Shown here in pieces: positions 50,921 to 61,200 of a DNA stretch of 64,000 nt. The stretch covers positions 437,062 to 501,061 of the forward strand of contig JACJWG010000002.1 of assembly GCA_020637235.1 (NCBI GenBank). The letters are read 5' to 3'. This DNA is from Acidimicrobiaceae bacterium (GTDB taxonomy: Bacteria > Actinomycetota > Acidimicrobiia > Acidimicrobiales > Ilumatobacteraceae). A program made the position numbers and the translations under genes. Within the stretch, counting starts at the first letter, position 1; each line of letters starts with the position of its first letter. Below the pieces are notes generated by a model. It searched no databases and was not told where the DNA came from. It saw nothing but the letters and a program-made list of their open reading frames with translations.

Positions 50921-52300
50921 ATGGCAGCCAACGACGATCGATCCGACCGCCGTCCGAGCGCGCCGCGGCGCGCCGACGGTCGGGTCCCCCCGCACAACCT
51001 CCATGCCGAGGAGAGCCTCCTCGGTGCCCTCCTGCTCTCGCGCGACGTGGTCGGCAACGTGGCCGAGCTCGGCCTCACGGTCGAGCACTTCTACAAGCCC
51101 GCGCACCAGCACATCTACGCGGCGATCCGAGGTCTGATGGCCACCGGTCAGCCGGTCGACATCGTCACCGTGGCCGACGAGCTGCGCCGGACCGGCCTGC
51201 TCGACGAGATCGGCGGACCGGGATTCCTGCTCGAGCTGCAGAACGCCACGCCGGCGATCTCCAACGCGAACCGGTACGCCAAGATCGTGCAGGACACCGC
51301 CGTGCTCCGGCGCATGATCAGCGTCGCGAGCGAGATCGCCGAGCTCGCCTACCTCGAACCCGACGACGTCACCAAGGCCCTCGACGAGGCGGAGACGAAG
51401 ATGTTCGAGGTGGCCGAGGACCGTGTGGTCGACTCCACCCGACCGCTCAGCGAGCTGTTGCCGCTCGCGATGGACAAGCTGCAGGAGACCTTCGATCGCG
51501 GCGACACCATCACCGGCACGGCCTCGGGCTTCAACGATCTCGACGAGATCATGTCCGGGCTGCAACCGAGCACCCTCAACATCGTCGGCGCCCGGCCCGC
51601 GATGGGCAAGACCGCGTTCGGGCTCGGCGTGGCGACACATGTCGCGATGAACTCGAAGAAGCCGGTGCTGTTCTTCTCGCTCGAGATGGGTCATGCCGAG
51701 CTCACCCAGCGCATCTTGTCGAGCGAAGCGCGGGTCGACTCGCAGAAGTTGCGCACCGGGCGCCTCGTCGACAGCGACTGGACCAAGATCGGCCGCGCGA
51801 TCAACCGTCTCGAGGTGCCGCTGTTCCTCGACGACAACCCGCGTGTCACCGTGATGGAGATCCGAGCGAAGGCGCGTCGCGTGAAGTCGCGCTACGGCGG
51901 CTTGGCGCTGATCGTGATCGACTACCTCCAGCTCATGAGCGGCGGCGCGAGTTCGGAGAACCGCCAACTCGAGGTGAGCGAGATCAGCCGTGGGCTGAAG
52001 ATCCTCGCTCGTGAACTCGAGGTACCGATCATCGCTCTCAGCCAGCTCAGTCGAAACCTGGAGGCCCGTGCCGACAAACGACCGATGCTCGCCGACCTGC
52101 GCGAATCGGGATCGCTCGAGCAGGACGCCGACGTCGTGATGTTCCTGTACCGAGACGAGGTGTACAACCGCGAGACGCCGGACAAGGGCCTCGCCGAGGT
52201 GATCCTGGCCAAGCACCGTTCGGGTCCGACGGGCGTGGTGCGTCTGGTGTTCAACGGCGCGTACACGCGCTACGACAACGCGGCGCGCGGCCTCAACTGA
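50921..52300 (+). CDS. dnaB: Replicative DNA helicase DnaB
   Basis: 459 residues. The N-terminal collar domain (about 18-120) includes PHNLHAEESLLGALLLSRD. The RecA-like motor has Walker A GARPAMGKTAFGLG, H1a ETRILS-like LTQRILSSEARVDSQKLR, Walker B LIVIDYLQLM and the DRRPMLADLRESGSLEQDAD region. No intein is present. ATG 50921 has AAGGTGG 8 nt upstream and is preferred over GTG 50909. It overlaps the convergent SRPBCC gene by 8 bp. Confidence 0.98.
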   Translation: MAANDDRSDRRPSAPRRADGRVPPHNLHAEESLLGALLLSRDVVGNVAELGLTVEHFYKPAHQHIYAAIRGLMATGQPVDIVTVADELRRTGLLDEIGGPGFLLELQNATPAISNANRYAKIVQDTAVLRRMISVASEIAELAYLEPDDVTKALDEAETKMFEVAEDRVVDSTRPLSELLPLAMDKLQETFDRGDTITGTASGFNDLDEIMSGLQPSTLNIVGARPAMGKTAFGLGVATHVAMNSKKPVLFFSLEMGHAELTQRILSSEARVDSQKLRTGRLVDSDWTKIGRAINRLEVPLFLDDNPRVTVMEIRAKARRVKSRYGGLALIVIDYLQLMSGGASSENRQLEVSEISRGLKILARELEVPIIALSQLSRNLEARADKRPMLADLRESGSLEQDADVVMFLYRDEVYNRETPDKGLAEVILAKHRSGPTGVVRLVFNGAYTRYDNAARGLN

Positions 52301-52844
52301 CGTCTGGCGCCGGCCCGAACGCCGCCTGGTACGTCGGCTCGAGCGAGGTGGGATCTCCACTCGCGACCCCCGAGGTGTCGCCGTGGTCGAGCAGCGCGCC
52401 GAGGTGGTCGAGGCACGAGTGCCATCCGGCTGCGGCCTGCCACGGCTCGACCGGCGCCGGCCCGAGCCAGGTGGTGAGGGTGAGCAGCGTGCCGCCGTCG
52501 ACGGCCTCGAGCTCGAAGCGGATCAGGTCGCCGCCCCAGTTCCACGCGAAGGTGGTCGGTGGGTCGTACACCACGATCTCACCGTCGACGTACGAGTCGG
52601 GTTCGGGGATCTCGAAGCGTTCCACCACCTCGGGCCAGAACGGCAGCCGGACCGGTGCGCCGCTGCGACGTTCGCCGACGATGTCGGTCGGGAGCCACGC
52701 GCGCAGGTGCTCGCTGTCGGTGATCGCCGTCCACACCACCTGCGGTGTGTGCCGCAGGTGGCGTTCGAACCGCAGGCCTCGGCGGTCGTGATCGCGCAAC
52801 AGGTGACCGAGACGGGACGGCTCGGTGGCATGCGGTGGGGTCAT
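52293..52844 (-). CDS. SRPBCC (AHSA1-like) domain protein
   Basis: 183 residues. The AHSA1/START-like fold is recognised from FERHLRHTPQVVWTAITDSEHLRAWLP, the hydrophobic pocket strands and the C-terminal WQAAAGWHSCLDHLGALLDHG helix. It overlaps the upstream ArsR gene (ATGA). ArsR plus SRPBCC pairs are common in actinobacteria and sense or bind unidentified hydrophobic ligands. Confidence 0.88.
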   Translation of the reverse strand: MTPPHATEPSRLGHLLRDHDRRGLRFERHLRHTPQVVWTAITDSEHLRAWLPTDIVGERRSGAPVRLPFWPEVVERFEIPEPDSYVDGEIVVYDPPTTFAWNWGGDLIRFELEAVDGGTLLTLTTWLGPAPVEPWQAAAGWHSCLDHLGALLDHGDTSGVASGDPTSLEPTYQAAFGPAPDVS

Positions 52845-53197
52845 CGTGGATCCTCCAGGTGGTCGAGGGACGAGACGACCGATGCGTCGGCGTACGGGTC
52901 GATCTCGTCGAGGTGTCGTTCGAGTGCGTCGAGCCGGTCGGCCCACGCGACGCGATAGGGGGCCAGCCACTCGTCCAGCTCGCGCAACGGTGCGGCGCGG
53001 AGGCGATGGATGCGGCGTTGCTGTTCAGCACGCACCGTCACGAGTCCCGCCTCGCGCAGCACCTTCAGGTGTTTCGAGGCGCTGGGCTGGCCGATGCCGA
53101 GGGCCGCGACGACGTCGTTCACCGAACATTCGCCGCGACGGAGCAGATCGAGGATCTGGCGGCGGGTCGGCTCGGCGAGCACGACGAGTGTCTGCAC
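52841..53197 (-). CDS. ArsR-family transcriptional regulator
   Basis: 118 residues from GTG 53197. A winged helix-turn-helix (about 8-85): LAEPTRRQILDLLRRGECSVNDVVAALGIGQPSASKHLKVLREAGLV. No metal-binding Cys cluster is visible, so a ligand other than arsenite is likely. CAGGCT ends 6 nt before the start. It would repress its own operon via sites in the 104-bp divergent gap, which contains AT-rich palindromes. Confidence 0.92.
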   Translation of the reverse strand: MQTLVVLAEPTRRQILDLLRRGECSVNDVVAALGIGQPSASKHLKVLREAGLVTVRAEQQRRIHRLRAAPLRELDEWLAPYRVAWADRLDALERHLDEIDPYADASVVSSLDHLEDPR

Positions 53198-53215
53198 GTC
53201 TGCAGCCTGGTCGCC

Positions 53216-53242
53216 GAATACATTCGTGTCAAGGAATATTCC
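53216..53242. promoter_or_regulatory. Putative ArsR operator (GAATACATTC and GGAATATTCC)
   Basis: Two related AT-rich palindromic half-sites, 53216-53225 and 53233-53242, lie in the divergent gap upstream of the ArsR gene, the only such sequences in a GC-rich neighbourhood. Confidence 0.45.
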
Positions 53243-53289
53243 GTAGAGAGAAACGAAATGCCCCGCTTGCGAAATGTCACCCGTCGCCG

Positions 53290-53295
53290 TACGGT
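53290..53295 (+). promoter_or_regulatory. -10 element (TACGGT), leaderless promoter
   Basis: TACGGT ends 6 nt before ATG 53302. Confidence 0.55.
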
Positions 53296-53301
53296 CGCTG
53301 T

Positions 53302-54312
53302 ATGGCGCTCAGATTCGTGCCCTACCACCTGCTCGGTGACACCCCGAACGTCATCGTCGACGGCAGCCCCACCCCGTCCACGACGGTGACGTTGTCGCAC
53401 TGGCCCGGCAGCCCGACGCCGCCCGAGGTGCTCGACGACCTGTCGGCGCAGATCGTGTTCCACGCCCTCGAACGCCCTGGCCTGCTCGACGGCGCGCAGG
53501 CGGTGTCGAACAACCACGCCGACCAGGACGGTCTGGTGAGCGTGTATGCGCTCACACGTCCCGATGATGCCGTTCGGCGGCGGGCCGCGTTGATCGACGT
53601 GGCCCGCGCCGGCGACTTCGCCACCTTCGACGAGCGCGACTCGATGCGCCTCGCGTTCGCCATCGCGGCGTGGTGCGAGCCCGAGCGTTCGCCGCTCGAC
53701 TCGTCGGTGTTCACCGGCGGGTACGACGAGCAGTGCGGCGCGCTGTACGAAGCGCTGCTCCCGGTGTTGCCCGAGATGCTCGACGACGTCGAGCGGTTCC
53801 GCCCGTGGTGGGGCGAGGAGGACGCGCACCTGCAGGAGAGCCTGGACGCGATCACCGCGGGCATCGTGACGATCGAGGAGCGTCGTGACCTCGACCTCGC
53901 CGTGGTGCGCGTGCCGGACGACTGGGCCGAGCGGGTGACGACCCGCTTCACCATCCATCGTGCCGATGCGCTGCACCCGGCCGCCATCCACCGGGCGACC
54001 GATCGGATGCGACTGGCCGTCGTGCAGGAAGGACGACCACGGCTCGAGTGCCGCTACGAGACCTGGGTGATGTACCGCAGCCGACCGCTGATGCCGCGCC
54101 CCGATCTGCGACCGTTGGCCGGGACGCTCGGTGAGCTCGACCCGTCGGCCGGCTGGCAGGCCGACGCGCCAGGAGCACTCACCCCCTCACTGCGCACGAC
54201 CTCGGGTCGCAGCGAGGTGTCGTCGGCGACGTGGCTCCAGGCCATCGAGCAGTACCTGCGCGCCGCACCGCCGGCGTGGGACCCGATGACGGCGGGTGCG
54301 CCGATCGTGTGA
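53302..54312 (+). CDS. DUF6687-like protein of unknown function
   Basis: 336 residues. It begins MALRFVPYHLLGDTPNVIVDG and contains a NNHADQDGLVSVYAL segment, resembling DHH-type 'HxDxDG' metal-site signatures, and later FTIHRADALHPAAIHRATDRMRL. The HADQDG motif suggests a metal-dependent hydrolase relative, but I cannot place it firmly. No signal peptide or membrane segment. It is divergent from the ArsR/SRPBCC pair. Confidence 0.7.
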   Translation: MALRFVPYHLLGDTPNVIVDGSPTPSTTVTLSHWPGSPTPPEVLDDLSAQIVFHALERPGLLDGAQAVSNNHADQDGLVSVYALTRPDDAVRRRAALIDVARAGDFATFDERDSMRLAFAIAAWCEPERSPLDSSVFTGGYDEQCGALYEALLPVLPEMLDDVERFRPWWGEEDAHLQESLDAITAGIVTIEERRDLDLAVVRVPDDWAERVTTRFTIHRADALHPAAIHRATDRMRLAVVQEGRPRLECRYETWVMYRSRPLMPRPDLRPLAGTLGELDPSAGWQADAPGALTPSLRTTSGRSEVSSATWLQAIEQYLRAAPPAWDPMTAGAPIV

Positions 54313-54346
54313 GCAGCGACCCGGCCCGAGACGTCCGCCGGTGGTG

Positions 54347-54910
54347 TCAGGCGGAGACGTCGGCGGGGATCGGCGGGTGCACCGTGATCTTCGCCGCGTG
54401 GGGTTCCATCGCCGGACTCGGATCGTGCAGGATCGCCACCGCGTTCGCCCGCTCCTCGGGCGTGAAGTCGCGGGTGGTGTGGCAGAACTCGACCATGTTC
54501 CCGTTCGGGTCGGTCGTGTAGATGCTGATGCAGAAGTCGTGGTCGATCTCGACCACGGTGTGCCCGTGTGATCGCCACACGTCGCGGCGGGCCGCCAGGT
54601 GCTCGTAGGTCGGCGAGTCGAACGCGTAGTGGTTCACCCAGCCCGGCAGTCCGGCGTGGGTGTTGATGTCGACCTCGAAGTCGGTGCCGATCACCGAGTC
54701 GTGGATCTCCCAGAAGGCGATCATGCCGGTCTCGCTCGAGCCCTCGGTGGCGGCCGAGGTGTCGTAGAAGAAGTGCTTGCTCCATCCGCCGTGCTCGCCC
54801 GGGGTGGGCGACACGTTCGTCTTCACCAGGGTGAAGCCCATGAGCTCGGTGTAGAAGTGGTGCGTGGCCTCGGCGTCACGGGTGGCGAAGGCGATGTGGT
54901 GATACCCCAT
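54347..54910 (-). CDS. VOC-family (glyoxalase/dioxygenase-like) protein
   Basis: 187 residues. Vicinal oxygen chelate fold: MGYHHIAFATRDAEATHHFYTELMGF at the start (metal His at 4/5), VNHYAFDSPTYEHL and DPNGNMVEFCHTT at the second half (metal Glu). A metal-dependent lyase, dioxygenase or resistance role is possible. The extra C-terminal 40 residues are non-conserved. CAGACT ends 6 nt before the ATG. Confidence 0.88.
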   Translation of the reverse strand: MGYHHIAFATRDAEATHHFYTELMGFTLVKTNVSPTPGEHGGWSKHFFYDTSAATEGSSETGMIAFWEIHDSVIGTDFEVDINTHAGLPGWVNHYAFDSPTYEHLAARRDVWRSHGHTVVEIDHDFCISIYTTDPNGNMVEFCHTTRDFTPEERANAVAILHDPSPAMEPHAAKITVHPPIPADVSA

Positions 54911-54967
54911 GTCGGAAGTCTGTCACGGCACTTGGCCCCCGTGCGCAGGTGGGGGCACACTGCTCGG

Positions 54968-55222
54968 GTGAACGCGCCCGCCAACTTCGCTGCCGCCCTC
55001 GCCGCCGACACGGGTCTGTTCCTCGGCGAGGACCTGATCGTGTGGATCCTGCTCGCGCTCGGCGGCGCGATGTTCGTCGGCAACGTGATGGCGCTCGTGC
55101 GCCCGCCGGTGGCGCCGATGCAGGAGGGCGACCTCGAACGAGCGCCCCGTGGCCGCAGCATCACGATGGCCGTCATCGGGTTCGTGGTCGCCGTGGCCGC
55201 GCTGGCGGCGTTGATCAACTGA
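54968..55222 (+). CDS. Small two-helix membrane protein
   Basis: 84 residues from GTG 54968. Two hydrophobic segments (about 22-41, LIVWILLALGGAMFVGNVMALV, and 66-83, SITMAVIGFVVAVAALAALI) are separated by a polar, Arg/Glu-rich loop. No family recognised. CACACT ends 6 nt before the GTG, a weak leaderless signal. It converges on the giant surface-protein gene across a strong hairpin. Confidence 0.7.
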   Translation: MNAPANFAAALAADTGLFLGEDLIVWILLALGGAMFVGNVMALVRPPVAPMQEGDLERAPRGRSITMAVIGFVVAVAALAALIN

Positions 55223-55239
55223 TCCTGGCAGCCTTCGCA

Positions 55240-55277
55240 GGAGCTGCGGTCCGGTCCGCCATCCGGACCACAGCTCC
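55240..55277. terminator. Bidirectional terminator hairpin
   Basis: GGAGCTGCGGTCCGG and CCGGACCACAGCTCC form a 15-bp stem with one mismatch and an 8-nt loop between the convergent small membrane protein and giant surface-protein genes. It is the strongest terminator-like structure I found in the window. Confidence 0.75.
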
Positions 55278-55297
55278 CGACGAGCACGGGTGATCGG

Positions 55298-58200
55298 TCA
55301 GCCGAGGCTCGGACGCCGGCGCCGTGCGAACACGACGACCAGCGCACCCAGGCCGAGTGCGACCCCGGCGATCTGCAACCAGCGGGCCATGAGCGCCCAG
55401 CCGGTGGCCGGCAGGTTGGCCGACACCGTGGTGGCGGGCGTCGAGGCGTCGTTGTTCACCAGGACCGGGTCACCCGGCGCCGACGAATCGGACTCGCCGA
55501 CGGTGGCCGAGTTCACGATCGTGGCGCCGCTCGGTGCGGTCACCCGCACCCGCACGTTCACGGTGACGGTCGCACCCACCGCCATCGGCGCTGCCGTGAG
55601 GCAGCGGACCACCTGGCCCTCAGCGGTGCAGCTGACCCCGACACCCGTGGCATCCACGAAGGTGAGCCCCTCGGGGAGGGTGTCGGTGATCGCCACCGCC
55701 GACGACGACGGGCTCGGACCGAGGTTGGTCGCGTCGAGCACGTAGGTCACCGTGGCGTTGCGCACCAGCGCACCGTCCAGCCGCTTCGCGAGCTGCAGGT
55801 CGGCGAGGGGCACCTCGGTCGGATCGCTGTCGGTGTTGTTCGTGGTGTCCGGGTCGTGGGTCACGGAGAGCACCGACGCCGTGTTGGTGACGCCGGGGGC
55901 GGCGGCTCGGGCCACGCTCACCGTGAGGGTGATCGTGATCGAATCGTCCACCGCCATCGTGGGCAGGTCACAGGTGACCGTCTGCCCGGCGGCGGCGCAG
56001 GTGACGCCGCTCGTCGCCGTCGTGGCGCTCACGAAACCGAGGCCCGCCGGCAACACGTCGGTCACGCGTGGCGTGGCCGCCGCCGCCGGACCCGCGTTGC
56101 GGATCGCCATCGTGTACACCCCGTTGCGGTCCACCTCGAAGCGGCCCGTGTGCGACTTGTCGATGCTCAGATCGGCCTGCAGCCGGTAGCCGAAGTCGGC
56201 ATCGGTGCGGTCCTGTCCGGCGGCGAGCGTCGTGCTGGTGCGCGAGTCGCGCACGGCGTCCGGCTCGCTGACGCTCACCATGCCGGCCGGCAGGTCGGCG
56301 GTGTCGACCACTACGGTGTAGCCGCCGGCCGGGAGCCGCTCGACGAGGTAGTCGCCGTCGGTGCCGGTGGCGGTGGCGAACACCACGTCGTCCCCGGTGC
56401 CGGCGACGCCGTCGAGTCCGGCCCAGGTGACCGTCACGTCGACACCGGCGAAACCGGTCTCGGCGCCGTTGCGCGTCCCGTCGGCGTCGACGTCCTCCCA
56501 CACGAGGTCGCCGAGTGATCCGGTGCCGGTGTAGGAGAAGTCGGCCGACATCACGTTGGCCTCGTCCACCCCGACCGTCATCGGGTCGTCGATGGCGAGC
56601 ACCACGTCCACGCGGTGCGCCGTGCCGAGGCCGTCACCGTCGTAGGTGGCCTCGAAGCCCGGCAGGTCGGCCGGATCGAGGGTCACCCGCACCGGCCCGT
56701 AGGGCAGGTGGTCGACGAGGTAGTCGCCGTTGGCGTCGGTGGTGGTGACGATCGTGACGTCGTCGGCGTTGCCGAAGGTGGCGTCGGGCCCGGCCCACAC
56801 CACGGTGACGGTCACGTTCGCGAGCCCGGGTTCACCTGGCTCGGGGGACGCCGAGCCGTCACCATCGAGGTCGTACCAGACGTGGTCGCCCACCGAGGCG
56901 ACGCCTCGGTAGCCGAAGTCGGCGTCGACGCGGTCCTGGCCGTCGGACAGGGTGGCGGTCGTCGTGTGCGCCGTGCCGGTGCCGTCGAGGTCGTGGGTCG
57001 GCACCATGCCGGCGGGCAGGTCGGTCTGGTCGACCGTCACCGTGTAGGTGCCCGCCGGGAGGTGGTCGACCAGGTAGGTGCCACCGGCCGAGGTGGTGGT
57101 GGTGAAGGAGACGTCGTCGCCACCACCGGCCACGCCGTCGGCACCGAACCAGACGACGGTGACGTCGACGCCGGCCAGGCCGGTCTCGTCGCCGTCGAGG
57201 ACTCCGTCGCCGTCGCGGTCGTACCAGATCGTGTCGCCGATCGAGCCGTTGCCGGTGTACGAGAGGTCGACGTCGGTGCGGCTCTGGCCGGCGGCGAGCG
57301 AGGTGGTCACCTGGTTCGCCGAGGCGGTGCCGTCGAGGTCGTAGGTCGGGGTGGTGCCCGCCGGGATGTCGGCGCCGTCCGCGTCGAGGCGGTACGGGCC
57401 GGCAGGGAGCAGGGTGAACAGGTACTGGCCCGAGCCGTCGGTGGTGTCGACCGGGTACGAGACGTTGTCGCTCGTGGTGGACAAGTCACCGTCGAAGCCG
57501 CCCCACACCAGGGTGACGTCGATGGCCGGGATGCCCGGCTCGCCCGGATCGCGGGTCGCGCCACCCGAGGCGTCGAGGTCGAGCCAGATGGTGTCGCCGA
57601 GCGAGCCGGTGCCCGTGTAGCCGAAGTCGGCTCCGAGATAGCCGGTGCTCGAGGTGAGCGTGATCGTGCTCGACAGGTGGTCGATCGTGACGTCGTCGTT
57701 GTAGGTGGGTGCCATGCCGGCCGGCAGGGTGGTGTGGTCGACACGCACCCGGTAGTCGCCGGTGGGCAGGTTGGAGAACCCGTAGAAGCCGGTGGCGTTG
57801 GTGACCGCCGAGGTGACGGTGATGTCGTCGCCGCCGCCGGACACACCGTCCGGCCCGAAGAAGTCGTCGGTGGTGCCGAACACGTTGTCGAGGCCGGCCG
57901 ACTCGAGGGTGACGGTGACGCCCGGGATGCCGGGCTCACCGACGTCGGCGGTGCCGTCGCCGTCGATGTCGTACCAGATGTGGTCGCCGAGGCTGGTGGA
58001 CACCGCGGTGATCGTCGCGGTGTCGTCGTCGTCCTCGTCGGCGACGGCGAGCTGGCTGTTGGGCGTCGAGTCGACGTCCCACTGGTTGCTCGCCTGCACC
58101 TCGGCGCGGTTGGTGATCGCGCCGATCTGGTTGAGCCGCGTGCGGACGACGAGCGTGGCGCTGTTGCCGTTGGCGATCGTGCCGACGGTCCAGATGCCGG

Positions 58201-61200
58201 TGCCGTCGTCGTACGACCCCTGCGTCGCCGACACGGTGGTCACGTACACCAGACCGACCGGGAGCTGATCGCGCACCGTCACGCCGGTGGCCGTGTCGGG
58301 TCCGGAGTTGGACACGGTGATCGTCCAGTTGATCTCGCTGCCGAACGAGTACGGACCGGCCGAGGGCACCTTGGTGACCGAGAGGTCGGTGCGGCGGATG
58401 ACGGCGCTCGCGGTGTCGTCCGGGCCGGTGTAGTCGCCGTCGAGGTTGGAGGTCGCGCCGGTGACGTCCTCGGCGTCGGGCACGCCGCCGGTGTTGGTGT
58501 GCGGGTTCGCGGTGCCGGTGGTGCCGACGGTGAGCAGCGAGCTCTGCGGCACGGCGGCGAACTGGATCGTCACCGTGGCACCCGGGTTGAGCGGCTGGCC
58601 GAGACCACTCACGACGTCGGTCCAGAGCAAGGTGGCGCCGGGGGTGGTGCAGTCGGGGGAGCAGACCGGTTCGACCGCGGTGGTGCCGTAGGGGGTGACC
58701 ACACTGGCCGAGCCCGCCGAGTACACCCAACCGGCGGGCAGCACGTCGTCGAGGTCGACGTCGTAGGCCGCGGCGGTGGGCTCGGTGGCGTTGTTCGTCG
58801 CGACGAGCTGCCAGGTGAAGGGCACACCGACGCGAGCGTCGGTGGCGTCGCTGACCGCCGACTTGTCGATGGTGACGTGCGGGAATCCGACGGTCATCAC
58901 GACCGAGTCGGCGGTGACGTCACCGCCGACGCCACCTTGGCCGTAGGTGCGCCACGAGGCGAGACCGTCGGCCAGCCGGGTGGCTTCCGAGGCCCCGTAG
59001 TACGTGGGCACGTCGGCGACGTTGAGGATCTGTTCGCCATCGTGCAACGCCGCGGATGCGGCGAGATCGGCGGTATAGGTGATCGTCACCGACGAGTTCG
59101 GTGCGATCGTGCTGATCAGCCACTCGAGGTTCGGCGCCGTGCCGTCGACGACGGTGATCGGGCCGGCTGAGGCCGGCACGACGACGTTCACGAGGTCGCC
59201 GTCGGGGGCGTCGACCACACTGATGTCGTGGGCGGCCCACGTCGTCGAGGAGTTCGTGACGGTGAGCGTGTAGGTGTAGCTCGAGCCGATGTCGGTGTTG
59301 CAGTTGTCGGCGTCGCCGACGTTGCCGGGCGTGGCGTCACAGGGGGTCTGCGAGACGTCCTTGTCGATGCGCACGCTCGGCTCGCGCACCGTGACGGTGG
59401 CGGTGGCCGGGCCCGCGTTGCGGGTGAACCCGCCCGGTGCCGGCGGGGTGGCCGGCACCGACGACACGCTGTTCAACTGGTTCCAGTACGCCCGAGCGCT
59501 GTTGACGAGGGTGTTGCCCGCCACGACCGGCGTGCCCTCGGGCACGTAGGTGTCGTCGATCCAGGCCGTGTAGGTCATGCGGATCACACACGAGTTGGTG
59601 GAGGGCGAGGCGAAGTCGTCGACGAAGAACCCGACCGTGGTGGACCCGTCGCCGTTGTTCGTCTGGCCGGCGATGCCCTGCGCACCGGCCAGCAACGGGC
59701 AGCCCGTGCTGGTGCCGGTGTAGGTGAAGGTGCCGAAGTTCTGGAAGTCGACGCCGTCGGGCAGCGTGTCGAGCACCGTGAGGTCGTACGTGGTGATGCC
59801 CGCCGGCACCGTCACGTCGACGGTGTAGGTGACCGTGTCACCGATGGTGGCGTTGGCGGGGCTGACCGACTTGGCGATGGTGGCCTGCGGTGCGGTGACC
59901 GTGTCGGTCGCGTTGGCCGAGTACGTGGTGCGTTCGCCGGTGATCGCGCCGAGCATGCTGCTCGCCGCGGCGGTGACGTTGTTGGTGAAGATCGAACCGG
60001 ACACCGCCGGGTCGTCCACCTCGACGGCATAGCTGAGCGTGGTGTTCGAACCGGGGTCGATCGTCGACAGCTTGCCGGCCGTCGTCGTGACGTCCCAGGT
60101 GATCGTGCGTGCGGTCTGGTTCCAGATGCCGCCGTCGGGGTTCACCGTGCCGCCGTCGAGGACGTCCACGCCCCCGTTCTTCACGGTGAGGCCAGCGGGG
60201 ATCGTGTCGACGATCACCAGGTCGTGTGCCGGCGAGCGGTTGGTGCCGGACGTCGCGTTGATGGTGAGGGTGTAGGTGAGCGAATCGCCCGGCGACACGA
60301 TGTCGTCGGCGTCGTTCTCGTTCTTCGTCATCGTGATCGCCGGCTCGACGATGGTGGTGTTGATCGTCGAGCTGTTGACGTTGACCCGCGTGGTGCCGAT
60401 CGCCGGATCGGGCAGGTACGAGAACTGGCCCTGGTTGGTGATCGTGTTGCCGGCCACGCCGCTCGCCACGCGGGCGACGATCGTGAGCACGAGGGTGTCG
60501 TCGCCGGACGACGGTGCGTTGGTGTAGCTGCCGGCGCGATCGAGGCGCACCGTCCCACCGGCGCCGATGGCCGGGGCGGTGAGGGTCCATGCCGGATCGT
60601 CGACGACTGCGTTGAAGGTCCACGTCGGCGTCGCGTGGAGCACCAGGTTGCCGTTGAGCGTGTCGGACAGCCGGGCGTCCACCACGGTCGTGCCCTCGGG
60701 GATCGTCGCGGTGACGGTGTAGGTGAGCGTCTCACCGATCGTCGCCCGCTCGGCGGTGGTGGCCGGCACGGCGTTGGCCGGGTTCCCGGTCTCGTTCACG
60801 CTCGACTGCTGCACCTTGGTGGTGCTCGCGGCGCGAATGGTGATCTGGCTGGTGTCGTGGGCGGCCGTGGTGTTCGGCGTGACGGTCGGGTCGATGTTGG
60901 TGGCGGGGTAGTACACGTACGGCGCGTCGCTCGCGTTCGTGTCGGCCTGATAGCGACGAACGCCTGCGGTGTTGGTGTACGTGCGAGCCGGGTCGACCGT
61001 GGTGGGCAACAGGACCTGGTACGTGAGCGTCACCGGTGCCGTGCCGAGCGTCGTGTTCTCGGCCACCGTCGGGATGTCGGTGGCGTCCCACACGAGGACG
61101 TCGCTCGCACACGTCGCGCCGCCGAGGGCGACGACGTCGGCACACTGGATCCCGGTGGGCAGGCGGTCCCACACCTCGAGGTCGTCGGCGGCGATGTTCC

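Noticed and set aside
56615..59170. An 851-codon plus-strand open frame opposite the giant surface protein
   Set aside because: Antisense shadow of the SdrD-B/DUF11 repeats; its periodicity merely mirrors the repeats on the other strand.
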